Source: Lewinella sp. LCG006 | GTDB taxonomy: Bacteria; Bacteroidota; Bacteroidia; Chitinophagales; Saprospiraceae | Assembly: GCF_040784935.1 (NCBI RefSeq) | Contig: NZ_CP160680.1 | Span: 5,375,802 to 5,439,801 of the forward strand | DNA length: 64,000 nucleotides | Direction: 5' to 3' | In this document: positions 44,225-53,020 of the stretch, in pieces | Position numbering within the stretch: the stretch's first letter is position 1 | Layout of the letters: each line of letters begins with the position of its first letter | The notes under the pieces: generated by a model | What the model was told of the DNA's origin: nothing | The model's input: only the letters and a program-made list of their open reading frames with translations | The model's database searches: none | Made by a program: the position numbers and the translations under genes

Positions 44225-46360
44225 CTATCCAGCTTGCTTGAGGTACTTAAAGGAGTACCAGCTTACACCGTTGGTTACTTGCAAGACGTAGATACCATCA
44301 GGTAAATTAGATAAGTCCAAATAAGGGCCAGTGAAATTATCGATACGATTTATGACTCTTCCAGAGTAATCCAAAATCTGAACAATCAAGTCATCCTCAA
44401 GACTTGAGTTGATACTTAAATAACCATTTCCGGGATTGGGTGCAATTTCTACATAATCTCTTCCAGTATTATAGGTAGCACTAACTATTTCACTATACGC
44501 TTCCTGACCATCGAAATCAACCTGTAAAAGTCGATAGTAATTTAGGCCAGGTTCTGGGGTGTAGTCGGTGAAAAGGTAGTTCTGAAGTGTTGAACTGGTT
44601 CCAGCACCCGCTACAGTTCCAATTTGTGTAAAAGTTCTCCCATCTGTTGAGGTTTCGACGATGAAATACGCATTACCAGATTCCGTTACGGTTGACCAAT
44701 GTACTTCAATTGTATTGCCAGCTGGGGTCGCTTTTATACTTGCATACTCTACCGGTAGAATAGAAAAATTTGCAACACGAATATTATCAAGATACATAGC
44801 GTTCCCATTTCCATTTTGGGTAACTAAAGTCAGGTATAGTTCTCTCTGCCCATTGTTAATTAAGCTTGAGAGGGGGATTTCACGAGTCACCCAGTCATCG
44901 GTACTTGGTTCAAAGAAGGTAGCTTGAGCTGGTGCAGTAGCTAACTCTTCTCCATTAATAAAATCAATGATATCGCCAGTAGACAAGTCTCCAATAATAA
45001 GATTATCAACAAAGCTAATATTCCCATCATCATAATACGTGTAGGCCACATCGAACTGTAGGTACCATTCTGGACTATTGTCAACACAAACGTGGGGAAT
45101 GATGATAAAGTCAAGAGCACCAATAGTCGGGTATATCCAGTGATTCATAAGGATACTCTTTGCGCTACCATTTGCGCCTCCACTGCTATAGACTTGAAAG
45201 CTCAGATCATTATCGGGGTTCTCTGTGTCCCACGGAAAAGGTATAGTCCCGTTCTCAATATCAGCAAAATCAGGGGAACAAAGAATAGTGAATTCATTAG
45301 AGCTTACTACTGTCGTCCCGTAAATTGTTTGTAAAGTGATAAAATCGGTCATTTCATAATAGGGTATTCTCACCTGCATTTCATCTTCACTGGTAGCAAC
45401 AATTTCAATTTCTGTTCCTCCTAAAAATGCTCGGTAGACATCTAAGAAATCTCCTTGAGTTGTAAATCCTGAAGTTCCCGTTATGGTGATTACGGAATTA
45501 ACTAGTGCGGAAGACGGAACAAAGCTTTCAATCTCCATTGGAATTGGGACAACATAGACATTATTAAGTGTAAGGACATTATTGGTCTCATTACTTTCCA
45601 TGCTATTGTTGTATACATCTACAGTTAATGTAGCATCGTAGAATGTTCCAATATCTAAATCATCAATTGTTACTGAAACGGTCACTGGTACTCCAACGTT
45701 CTCAAATGGTACATTAAAGAGAATAGGTGCACCAGCATCAGGAGTAAGCCACACTGTAGCTTGAGTAGATCCTGGGCACACACCATTATTTATTATAGTG
45801 CAAGTTATTACGGCTTGCCCAGGAATATTAGGGTTAGGAGCTACAGTCACATTTAAAGGGATAAAATCGGGTTTGGAGTGTGCAAATACGACAGGGGCTG
45901 TAGGGTTCGTGTTCAAAACTTGAGTGCCAGTATTTCTTGTTAAGACAGCAACAATGTAATGATCACCTGAAAAACATGTCTCTTCAAAATCAGGTGGAAG
46001 CTGTGTACGAGCAATATAGTGAGTTTGTTGTCCTCCTTGTGGAATACATAGCCCCGAATTACAGCCAAGGGTTACGGTTCTATCGTCGATAAAACGACAT
46101 ACAGTATTATTAGAATTACAATAGTAATAAGTAATAATGGCTGATGCTGCTCCTGCACCAGATTGACTACCAAATAATTGGTAATCTATATCAAATCCGT
46201 TGACACCTTGTTGATCAAAATCTATTATCTCATTAGGAGGGAATATATTTATGTTTAATGAAGATGATTGGCCAAGTAGGCTTAAGGGGGTTATAAAAAA
46301 AAGGAGATAAGAAATTAGTATTTCTACAATAAATGATTTAAGATTTTTTTGATTCTTCAT
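44225..46360 (-). CDS. Secreted multidomain protein with T9SS sorting domain
   Basis: 711 residues with a signal-like hydrophobic N-terminus. Domains in order by pattern: CARDB-like (about 155-265), an IPT/TIG-like domain (about 275-355: SSALVNSVITITGTSGF), a jelly-roll-like region with LYLDNIRV (about 365-535), an FN3-like segment with TVTESGNAYFIVETSTDG, and a T9SS type A sorting domain at the end (IAPNPGNGYLSINSS to GIYVLQVTNG). No catalytic motif is seen; it is likely a surface adhesion or binding protein. Confidence 0.85.
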   Translation of the reverse strand: MKNQKNLKSFIVEILISYLLFFITPLSLLGQSSSLNINIFPPNEIIDFDQQGVNGFDIDYQLFGSQSGAGAASAIITYYYCNSNNTVCRFIDDRTVTLGCNSGLCIPQGGQQTHYIARTQLPPDFEETCFSGDHYIVAVLTRNTGTQVLNTNPTAPVVFAHSKPDFIPLNVTVAPNPNIPGQAVITCTIINNGVCPGSTQATVWLTPDAGAPILFNVPFENVGVPVTVSVTIDDLDIGTFYDATLTVDVYNNSMESNETNNVLTLNNVYVVPIPMEIESFVPSSALVNSVITITGTSGFTTQGDFLDVYRAFLGGTEIEIVATSEDEMQVRIPYYEMTDFITLQTIYGTTVVSSNEFTILCSPDFADIENGTIPFPWDTENPDNDLSFQVYSSGGANGSAKSILMNHWIYPTIGALDFIIIPHVCVDNSPEWYLQFDVAYTYYDDGNISFVDNLIIGDLSTGDIIDFINGEELATAPAQATFFEPSTDDWVTREIPLSSLINNGQRELYLTLVTQNGNGNAMYLDNIRVANFSILPVEYASIKATPAGNTIEVHWSTVTESGNAYFIVETSTDGRTFTQIGTVAGAGTSSTLQNYLFTDYTPEPGLNYYRLLQVDFDGQEAYSEIVSATYNTGRDYVEIAPNPGNGYLSINSSLEDDLIVQILDYSGRVINRIDNFTGPYLDLSNLPDGIYVLQVTNGVSWYSFKYLKQAG

Positions 46361-46578
46361 GACTCGATTTTTATTAGGGTAAACAAGTAGTTAGTAGAAT
46401 CTTTTGCCTTATTGACTTGGGTTGTGTGTAAAAATCGGAATTATATTCTTTTTGTTTTTGTTTTTATGTTGCTATGTTCTGTATTGGTGTATTTAACAAA
46501 GTTGTAATTTGGTCTTTGTAGTTGTATATTGTAATTGATTGTTGTACATTGTATTTTATTAAAAAAAAATGTACAACA

Positions 46579-47913
46579 ATGGACGAAAAGGAGAAAGAGG
46601 AAATACAGTTACTCATTGATACTCTCAATAAACTCTTTTATGACATAAAGTCTAATGGAGGTCCTCCTGAATTTAAAAAATTTGTAAGCCAGAAAAAAAG
46701 GACTGGAGACGTGGGTTTGAGCTATAATAATGTTAGGCTGTGGTTGAATACCTTAATAGATCTAAAAAAAGATTTAGAAGAGGAGAAATCATCAGCATTG
46801 GTAAATTTGGCAAAAGAAAAGTTCAAAAAATATATACCAAAGGTTGAGTTCTTCAAAAGCAAAGTTCAACATTTCATAGAAGAAAAAACTGCTCAAATTG
46901 ATGATCAAAGAGTATTTACTATATATACCTATCATGAAGTAAAAAGAACTAAAGAACCCCTGCTTCAGCTCGGAGTTTTATTTTTACATAGAGACGACAC
47001 AGTTGATTATTATAATCCTATAGAAGCTCCGGTCAAAAAATTTTCTGGGACGTTTAAAATAACAAAAGGCAATATTGCGATTGTGGATTTAGATTCGATA
47101 GGGAATGTAGATGTAAAAATGCAAATGCAGATTTATTATAGAGAGGAAAATTTAGCTGATTTATTCCTTGGTTCCTACATGACTTATCATAATGATCGAA
47201 TAGTTAGGGGATCATTAGTAGCAACACAATTTACCAATGAGAAAAAAGTCGAGTCTTTTTTAACTGGGTATAACAGTAACAAAGCAAAACTTGCACAAAT
47301 CAGCCCTGTTATCTTGGAATTTCTTTCAATTAGAAAATATAGCTACAAAAGAGTACCGGATGAGATATATAGTATCGCTGCCTTGGAAAAATTTCTAAGT
47401 AGCGATTTTCACGAAAATCCAGAGAAGCGATTTATTGAAGGAGAGAAACCTAGTATAATCATTGCTTCACCGAATTCATCAATATCTTCTGAAGTTTTCA
47501 GTAAGAATCAGTCGATAATAGATAAAGTTAAAAATTCTATAGAGGCTAGGTTTCCAGGTAAACTGGAAATTTATATTAAAAGTGAACAAATGCCCTTAGA
47601 CTATAAAGATGCAATAGCTCCTCCAAGCTTAAAATATATCCAGAGAACACGTATTTTTTTTCTAGTCTATACTTCAACAAGTAAGGCCTCTTTTTCACTT
47701 GTACAGCTAGGTTGGGCTATGGCATATTGTAAACAAATTGTAATTATTTATCAGAAAGATTCACTTTCGGATAATATATTAAGGCTTGATACTTTCAAGA
47801 ACCTATTTACTTTTTATCAAATTGGTGACTTACAAAAAGAGGAAACGGAAAAGCAGATTTTAGGAATAATTAGAAGAACTATTATTGGAAGTTTGAAAGA
47901 ATATTTGAAATAA
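46579..47913 (+). CDS. Hypothetical protein, possible TIR/deoxyribosyltransferase-like C-terminus
   Basis: About 444 residues from the ATG at 46579. The N-terminal 100 residues are charged and coiled; a beta-rich middle follows (about 105-240). The last 140 residues alternate strands and helices in a Rossmann-like way: PSIIIASPNSSISSEVF at the start, RIFFLVYTSTSKASFSLVQLGWAMAYCKQIVIIYQ later. The SxVQLGWA segment recalls the SxxELG(x)A site of nucleoside deoxyribosyltransferases and related NAD-cleaving domains, but the catalytic Glu position reads Gln. The DNA is notably AT-rich compared with its neighbours, suggesting transfer. A stand-alone gene; function unknown. Confidence 0.5.
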   Translation: MDEKEKEEIQLLIDTLNKLFYDIKSNGGPPEFKKFVSQKKRTGDVGLSYNNVRLWLNTLIDLKKDLEEEKSSALVNLAKEKFKKYIPKVEFFKSKVQHFIEEKTAQIDDQRVFTIYTYHEVKRTKEPLLQLGVLFLHRDDTVDYYNPIEAPVKKFSGTFKITKGNIAIVDLDSIGNVDVKMQMQIYYREENLADLFLGSYMTYHNDRIVRGSLVATQFTNEKKVESFLTGYNSNKAKLAQISPVILEFLSIRKYSYKRVPDEIYSIAALEKFLSSDFHENPEKRFIEGEKPSIIIASPNSSISSEVFSKNQSIIDKVKNSIEARFPGKLEIYIKSEQMPLDYKDAIAPPSLKYIQRTRIFFLVYTSTSKASFSLVQLGWAMAYCKQIVIIYQKDSLSDNILRLDTFKNLFTFYQIGDLQKEETEKQILGIIRRTIIGSLKEYLK

Positions 47914-47976
47914 ATTAAGGAATTAAAAAAATGCTCATAATTTCCTACGTATTGCTAAATAATGAGGTGCTTACGT

Positions 47977-48966
47977 TCAATTCTCCCACCCCAACTTCTT
48001 CACCCTCCCCTCATAATGCTGCTGATAACTCCGCTTCCTTGCCTCATCCAAAAAAGAAGCCTGAATCAGCCCTAAGACCTTCTCCTGTTGAGACGTCAAC
48101 TGTTTTAGGATGCGAGTGATCTGTTGTTTTGTTAATCCAGCCAACTCACCTAGGATGTGAAAATGCCCCAAAACACCACCTTTTTTCAGTCGATCAGGGA
48201 TTAGGCCTTGGGCTAGTGCAAAGTCAGCATCGTCAATATGTATTCGACTGTTGAGCAGGTCGTAGGCCGGGCTGAGGATGAAATCGCCCAAGGGGGTTTC
48301 GCTCAGTGAAAAGTTTTTGAAGTGTGCGTCTCCATTAGAGAAAAGGTAGTTGAACAGGATGAGTTTAAACAACTTTAACGCCTCGACTTTATAGGCGGGG
48401 ACATGTTTTTTCAAAAGCTCAAACAGCTCGTAGTAATGGCCCTGGTACTTGTAATCTTCACCGTGGGTTTGCGGGGTGCGACCGGCCAGGGAGGCGAAAT
48501 CTTCCTGGGCGATCTTGTGGCCATCGGCACTCACATCAAAGCGTTTGGTGAGGTAGGCGGGGGCACCGTCATTGAAAAAGATCAAAGCATTTTCCGCCGT
48601 CTCTATGCCGAATACCTGACGAGCAATTTGCATGGTAAGGTGTTCATTGGCGGGCATCTGCTCGGCGAATCTACCCGCTCTGGGAATTGGCTTGAGGATG
48701 TGGGTGCCTTGCTCGTCGGCTTCGGTGAGGCGCAGGTGGTTCTTGTCCAGGATAACCGAAAACTTCTCCTGCACCCCGGAGATAGAGATGCTACGCTGGT
48801 TATCGGCAAATGGCTCGCCAAGACCCTCTGTACTAGAGGGGGAGGCATAAGGAAGAAAGGGCGATAGTCGCCGTCCGTTGAACACCCGCTTGAGTGCCGT
48901 CGCGCTGTAGGTGTCATGTCCAGGTGCCAGGGTGCCGGGGCAGTTCTTGATCACGGGCCTGCTCAT
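47977..48966 (-). CDS. hipT: HipT-like kinase toxin (HipA C-terminal part)
   Basis: 329 residues covering the HipA kinase without its N-terminal subdomain. The Ser-rich SISISGVQEKFSVIL loop resembles the ATP-binding/autophosphorylation loop. The catalytic loop NYLFSNGDAHFKNF has Asp213, and the Mg-binding motif LSPAYDLLN has Asp236. HipA/HipT toxins are Ser/Thr kinases that inactivate aminoacyl-tRNA synthetases (GltX for HipA, TrpS for HipT). The first 4 bases overlap the end of the separate N-terminal-subdomain gene, as in the three-part HipBST type. Confidence 0.85.
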   Translation of the reverse strand: MSRPVIKNCPGTLAPGHDTYSATALKRVFNGRRLSPFLPYASPSSTEGLGEPFADNQRSISISGVQEKFSVILDKNHLRLTEADEQGTHILKPIPRAGRFAEQMPANEHLTMQIARQVFGIETAENALIFFNDGAPAYLTKRFDVSADGHKIAQEDFASLAGRTPQTHGEDYKYQGHYYELFELLKKHVPAYKVEALKLFKLILFNYLFSNGDAHFKNFSLSETPLGDFILSPAYDLLNSRIHIDDADFALAQGLIPDRLKKGGVLGHFHILGELAGLTKQQITRILKQLTSQQEKVLGLIQASFLDEARKRSYQQHYEGRVKKLGWEN

Positions 48967-49289
48967 GCTGCTGTCTTCTGAATGCGTACTGCACCAATGG
49001 TATCGTGCGCCGCTGTTTGCATTAACAACCCAAAGTGGTCTTCTTTATCGATCCGCAAAGCGAAACAGACTGCTTCCTTGTTGGCCCCTTCCGGCAGGAG
49101 GTGAAAGAAAAAAGGAAAGAGGTGGTCTGCCCGATACTCCTGCTGTTTTTTGGGCAAGGTCAGACTAATCGCTGGTTTGTCGGAATTACGCCACCAGGCA
49201 TCGTCGTAGCGAAACACAAAGCTTCCGTCATCGAGCTGCGTGAGCGTACCCGCTACTTCGTTTTTGTAGGTTACTTGTGCTTGTCTCAT
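48963..49289 (-). CDS. hipS: HipS-like protein (HipA N-terminal subdomain)
   Basis: 108 residues matching only the N-terminal subdomain of HipA: VTYKNEVAGTLTQLDDGSFVFRYDD, LPKKQQEYRADHLFPFFFHLLPEG. In HipBST systems this separate protein, HipS, is the antitoxin that blocks HipT. It is translationally coupled to the kinase gene by a 4-bp overlap. Confidence 0.85.
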   Translation of the reverse strand: MRQAQVTYKNEVAGTLTQLDDGSFVFRYDDAWWRNSDKPAISLTLPKKQQEYRADHLFPFFFHLLPEGANKEAVCFALRIDKEDHFGLLMQTAAHDTIGAVRIQKTAA

Positions 49290-49482
49290 TTATTTTAAAG
49301 TGAGGTTTGTCTAATTAACGTGAGGTTGGGGGGGAAAAGACTGATCTTAAGTCAATTACTAGCCCCAACCTCACCGTACTTTGTATTGGGTATTGGGTAC
49401 TGTGTACTTGGATTAAACAAGGTGTTCCATCTGAGTACCAAGTACTAAGTACCTAGTACTGTAAGCTAAACTTCACGTTGGT
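49290..49482. other. Gap between hipB and hipS with inverted repeats
   Basis: GTGAGGTTGGGG near 49319 is mirrored by CCCCAACCTCAC near 49365, giving a possible hairpin. Further on, GTACTTGG is mirrored by a cluster of overlapping AAGTAC/GTACTT words (49435-49460). Similar AGTACC-rich strings occur near 6405 and 11935, so this is a recurrent extragenic repeat. Confidence 0.5.
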
Positions 49483-49692
49483 TTACTCACGATTTATCAC
49501 CTGAAAGCAGAGCTCCAGCCCCAACGCATCTGCCAATTTACTCACGGTGGCCAGGGTCGGATTTCCCTTCCCGCTTTCAAATTGCTTGAGCGTACGCAAA
49601 CCCACCCCGGAAAGTTCTGAAAGTGTTTCTTGGGTGACGTTTAGCATGTCGCGGCGCGCTTTTAAGCTGTTAATCAAGTTCTCAAAGTGCAT
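49483..49692 (-). CDS. hipB: HipB-like XRE-family DNA-binding protein
   Basis: 69 residues, essentially one XRE helix-turn-helix (TQETLSELSGVGLRTLKQFE, SGKGNPTLATVSKLADALGLELCF). In Hip loci this protein binds operators and represses the operon. It is first in the minus-strand run, but 193 bp separate it from hipS, wider than in typical hip operons. Confidence 0.85.
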   Translation of the reverse strand: MHFENLINSLKARRDMLNVTQETLSELSGVGLRTLKQFESGKGNPTLATVSKLADALGLELCFQVINRE

Positions 49693-50016
49693 TATATGGC
49701 TCTTTTGAGGGGTAATATACGGTAGTTTTGACGAAAAAGCAATGATTAGTGCAGTTCAAGGCACTTTTTAGAATGATGCTTTGATTTGTTGAAGGTTGAT
49801 GGTTTGGCCTGAGGGCCCTAATTACTTCCGACTTCCCAATTCCCACTTCCGACTTTTAGAGGGGTTGAAGGTTGATTGTTGAAAGTTGATGGTTTGGCCT
49901 GAGTGCCCGTAAGGCAGAGAGTAAAACAAGCACCAGGAAAATGGAAAACAGAAGGCCGTTATCCCATTTATGGTAGACGGATGAATTGTTGGAGAGAGGC
50001 GATGTTTTGCTACAGT
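49693..50016. other. Non-coding stretch with direct repeats between hip locus and XRE gene
   Basis: No gene seen. GATGGTTTGGCCTGAG occurs at about 49799 and again at about 49889, each preceded by a GTTGAAgGTTGAT-type string. ACTTCCGACTT occurs twice between them. These are simple extragenic repeats. The stretch marks the left border of the element-like region and could include its junction, but no matching att sequence was found on the right. Confidence 0.45.
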
Positions 50017-50394
50017 CTATTCGATAATCCCCCACCGCCTTGCTTGGTCTGGATCATTCTTCGCTACATAATCTTCGAGCTGTAATATCCTTTTCGTAAG
50101 TTCTTTATTCAAGCGTTCCAGCATCTCATTTTGACCAGACTCATCTAGTGTACCGTAGGGTTTGTCGGGGCGAGAAAATTGTGGTGGATTGGTGGTAAGG
50201 TCTGTCATGACCAAGTCTTGTAAGCTTACCTCAAATATATCTGCGATTTGAATGAGTTTGGCAACGGGAGGATCACTTGTTCCTTTCTCGTATTTCGTAA
50301 CCTGACTAGCTTGTATACCAAGCTTATCTCCAAACTCAGCTTGAGTAAGGGAGTTGTTTTTTCTTAAAAACTTGATATTCTGGCTTAAATACAT
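50017..50394 (-). CDS. XRE-family transcriptional repressor
   Basis: 125 residues. The N-terminal XRE helix-turn-helix (NIKFLRKNNSLTQAEFGDKL, GIQASQVTKYEKGTSDPP) is followed by a helical tail probably for oligomerisation (about 85-125). It faces the plus-strand gene set starting at 50718, and the space between them contains repeated TGTCTT half-sites. This is the arrangement of a phage- or plasmid-type repressor switch. Confidence 0.85.
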   Translation of the reverse strand: MYLSQNIKFLRKNNSLTQAEFGDKLGIQASQVTKYEKGTSDPPVAKLIQIADIFEVSLQDLVMTDLTTNPPQFSRPDKPYGTLDESGQNEMLERLNKELTKRILQLEDYVAKNDPDQARRWGIIE

Positions 50395-50717
50395 TATTAA
50401 AAAATAATTATATTTTTAAAAGACATTTTAGTTGTCTTTAAATTCATTATTTGTCTCTAAATGACATATATTTGTATCGAAACAACGATTTAACGGCTAA
50501 ATTACACCATAAGAAGACACAAACAAAGATTTGACCGGCAAAACTTGCATTTGCCGGAGGAAACTTTCTATGTCTTCAAATAAGATACTCCGGAAATGGG
50601 TAAGCCAGACGGCTTGCGCTGGGTAGGTACGATGGGTGCATTGAAGTTGAATTAAATCGAGTTATCCCGGTACTACGTAACAGGTTTTAAACAGCTTAAA
50701 GATAAAAAATTAAATCC
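50395..50717 (+). promoter_or_regulatory. Divergent control region with TGTCTT operators and -7 box
   Basis: AAAGACA (50419-50425) and TGTCTTT (50433-50439) form an inverted repeat. TGTCTCTAAATGACA (50452-50466) is a second imperfect palindrome. Half-sites recur as AAGACAC near 50513 and TGTCTTC near 50571. The TATATTTG box at 50467-50474 gives a rightward promoter directly after the second palindrome. The layout fits repression by the adjacent XRE protein. The remaining 130 bp before 50718 holds no gene. Confidence 0.6.
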
Positions 50718-51065
50718 ATGAGTGCGCCCGTAAAATTACCAGCGGTGAGGTCGACCATTCAGCGATGGGTGGAAGACCAGATGGTGGCCAACCAGGTGTC
50801 TAAGGAAGACCTGGCGACGGCCCTGGGTATTTCCAACGAGAAAGCCACCCGTCGCCTGAGCGGTTCCAGTGACTTTAAGGCTGCGGAGATCTTCAAGATG
50901 GCCCTGTTGTTCGATAAACATTGGTACAACGACATCGTACGCCCCTTCGAGGTAGGTACGGATGAGATCTCCTTGGGAAAGGCCATTTGTTTGGCCCGCG
51001 AAGAAGGGAAAGATTTTTGCCTGATCGACCGCGCAGCAAGTATTCCTCCTCCCAAAATCTCCTAG
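50718..51065 (+). CDS. Small HTH protein
   Basis: 115 residues. An XRE-like helix-turn-helix (VANQVSKEDLATALGISNEK, ATRRLSGSSDFKAAEI) is followed by a tail starting FDKHWYNDIVRPFEVGTDEI. As the first rightward gene opposite the repressor it sits where a Cro-like regulator would be. It ends 2 bp before the next gene. Confidence 0.7.
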   Translation: MSAPVKLPAVRSTIQRWVEDQMVANQVSKEDLATALGISNEKATRRLSGSSDFKAAEIFKMALLFDKHWYNDIVRPFEVGTDEISLGKAICLAREEGKDFCLIDRAASIPPPKIS

Positions 51066-51067
51066 CA

Positions 51068-51457
51068 ATGACCAAAGACACGACTGCCATCTCCAAAGAC
51101 TTACTGTCTGTACTCATGCAGCAGAATATGCTCCTGCTTCAGCAGCAGAAGGATCTGCAAATTGAGCGGGAAGCTTACCGCATTGAGATGATGAAAATGG
51201 AGTTCTCCATGCGGGCATCCTTACCGGCGGATACGCGACCGCAGTGGGTGTCTAAAGACGAAGCGGCTTGGCTCCTGGGCCTGACGCTCTTTACTACCGG
51301 CCATCACCGACGAGCGATCGGCTGGCTGCATGATACCGGCGAATTGATCACCACGGCGGGCGGCCGCAACTCCATGCTTTTTCTTAGAAGTGAAGTCATG
51401 GAAGTCAATCAACGCATCGTAGACGGCACCGTCATTGTCCCTAAGAAATTTGGCTAA
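51068..51457 (+). CDS. Small HTH/excisionase-like protein
   Basis: 129 residues from the ATG at 51068. A coiled N-terminal half (SVLMQQNMLLLQQQKDLQIE) is followed by a possible helix-turn-helix with a two-stranded wing (VSKDEAAWLLGLTLFTTGHH, GELITTAGGRNSMLFLRSEV), the general look of MerR/excisionase-type DNA-binding domains. It is coupled to the preceding gene by a 2-bp gap. Function inferred from position only. Confidence 0.55.
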   Translation: MTKDTTAISKDLLSVLMQQNMLLLQQQKDLQIEREAYRIEMMKMEFSMRASLPADTRPQWVSKDEAAWLLGLTLFTTGHHRRAIGWLHDTGELITTAGGRNSMLFLRSEVMEVNQRIVDGTVIVPKKFG

Positions 51458-51669
51458 CCTTCTGTAGCGGAGGCTAAACAGCCGACAGCTTTTCGATCAC
51501 AATTTCAAAACACATAGAATTTAACTCAGCACGCCACGTGCGAGCTGGGCAAGATGATGCCTGACGTGACGGTTGCTGGCCGGGATTTCGGTTCCGGTCA
51601 GCACCTCGCCAGGTGCGCTAGACTATTATTCATTTTTCCGATAAATCGGAATATTACTAATGCTTATCT
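51458..51669. other. Spacer with two short palindromes before the initiator-like gene
   Basis: No gene seen. GCACCT-CGCC-AGGTGC (51601-51616) and TTCCGAT-AA-ATCGGAA (51636-51651) are short perfect hairpins or protein-binding palindromes directly upstream of the start at 51670. Confidence 0.5.
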
Positions 51670-53019
51670 ATGGGTAATACTGTGATCCTCGTTCCTAAGA
51701 CCGCACCCGTTTCCTTCTTTGAACTGCACTTTCAGAACAGTAAGAAGCTGCTCCGGCAGCACATCAATGACTACAACGCCCGGCAGCAGGGGCCAGGTGC
51801 TTTGAAATACAAACTGCGAGCCAGTCATATCCAGTTGGCGGAGTACCTCTTCCAACTTTACGGTGGTATCCTGCGGGGACAGCAGCGGACCAGTAGTTGC
51901 AATCTGGCCGAAGGCATTCTCCCAGTGCTCAAGACCAGTAACGGAGCGCTGGCGAAACAACTGGGTACCTGCAAGGCCACGATCATCAACTTGCGGAAAC
52001 GGCTGGTAGCGGCCAATATCATCGCTTACAAGAAGTGGCACGGGAGCAATGCAGCCTACGAACTGGAGCTGAACGCTAAATGCCTCTTTCTGCGCGACCC
52101 CCAAGGCCAGCTCAACGCTAATTTGAACGGCCTTTTTTTTAGTGCCCAAACAAAAACTTTTGACCATACAGTGTCAGGTACTCAGTATCCTGAGTATCCT
52201 GATCAGGATACAAAGAAAGAAAGAAATAGAGAAGGCGAAGCAACGGCCACAATTGTGGAAAACCCCAGTGAGCTGGAAGGGGAGGCCGTTCCTTCTTCGG
52301 CAAAAATTCAGGAAACTGGTTCAGGATACGATGCCAACGTAACGGATTCCGCCCCATCCCACAAGGGCGAAAATCAGGATACCCAGCCCCCCGAGTTGCG
52401 CGCGGCCCCCCCGCTGGCCAAGACTCAAGGAACTGCGCCACAAGTATTGCCCGAGCGACTACCCGCCACCATGGAGGAGGCCATCGGCTTTCTTAGTCCG
52501 GAAAACCAAATCAAGGTCCGCTACGCCGCAGGAATGTGCTGGAGCAAAGCCCTGGCCTCAATCTACAAAGACGAATGGCTGACCGACCGCCAGAAGGAGG
52601 CCGGCATGATTGCCCTGGCCGAATACATTGCTCGTTCGGTTCACCCGAAACGCTACGATGCCGCCAGGGGAGAAATACAGGAGCGGCTGGATATGGTTTT
52701 CGAATGGGTCAATGACAAGCGGGGGCGCTTTGTGCTGCTGCCGCGCTACTACTTCGACCTCCGCAATCAAAAGAACGGCGGCTTCTCCGCGACGGAGCGC
52801 TGGCTGAAGAAAAAGCAGGTGCGCAACTTCCGTCGGGCGCGCCGCACGGCCATCACCAAAGCCGTGAATACCTACCTGAAAGCCTTGCAACCCAATAGCG
52901 GAGTCGACCGGCAGGAGCTGCATCACCAATTGACGCAAACCCTGCGTAAGAAATACGGCGCAAAGATCGTGGCCATCTTTGAAGACCGGATTGATCAGGC
53001 CATTCTAAACATGAAATAA
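51670..53019 (+). CDS. Replication-initiator-like protein with in-gene iterons
   Basis: 449 residues in three parts. The N-terminal 145 residues look like a winged helix-turn-helix DNA-binding domain (RASHIQLAEYLFQLYGGI, TSNGALAKQLGTCKATIINL, RKRLVAANIIAYKKW). A low-complexity linker follows (about 165-260), then a helical C-terminal domain (about 270-445). The linker DNA holds five copies of the 9-mer GTATCCTGA or its complement. A DNA-binding initiator with its origin iterons inside the linker-coding part is the phage lambda O design. I infer the same role from architecture; no sequence match to O was established. Confidence 0.5.
   Translation: MGNTVILVPKTAPVSFFELHFQNSKKLLRQHINDYNARQQGPGALKYKLRASHIQLAEYLFQLYGGILRGQQRTSSCNLAEGILPVLKTSNGALAKQLGTCKATIINLRKRLVAANIIAYKKWHGSNAAYELELNAKCLFLRDPQGQLNANLNGLFFSAQTKTFDHTVSGTQYPEYPDQDTKKERNREGEATATIVENPSELEGEAVPSSAKIQETGSGYDANVTDSAPSHKGENQDTQPPELRAAPPLAKTQGTAPQVLPERLPATMEEAIGFLSPENQIKVRYAAGMCWSKALASIYKDEWLTDRQKEAGMIALAEYIARSVHPKRYDAARGEIQERLDMVFEWVNDKRGRFVLLPRYYFDLRNQKNGGFSATERWLKKKQVRNFRRARRTAITKAVNTYLKALQPNSGVDRQELHHQLTQTLRKKYGAKIVAIFEDRIDQAILNMK
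52174..52382. repeat. Iteron-like array of GTATCCTGA/TCAGGATAC inside the initiator gene
   Basis: GTATCCTGA at 52185-52193 and 52194-52202 (tandem), TCAGGATAC at 52203-52211, 52321-52329 and 52374-52382, plus a near copy TCAGGTAC at 52174-52181. The first three copies abut. The sites fall in the linker-coding part of the gene and are read in different frames, so they are not a protein repeat. Best explanation: binding sites for the encoded protein, i.e. a candidate replication origin. Confidence 0.65.
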
Positions 53020-53020
53020 G

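Noticed and set aside
49788-49905. Direct repeats near 49.8 kb as attachment sites of the 50-56.7 kb element
   Set aside because: Both copies lie on the same side, no matching copy was seen on the right side, and no integrase is present.
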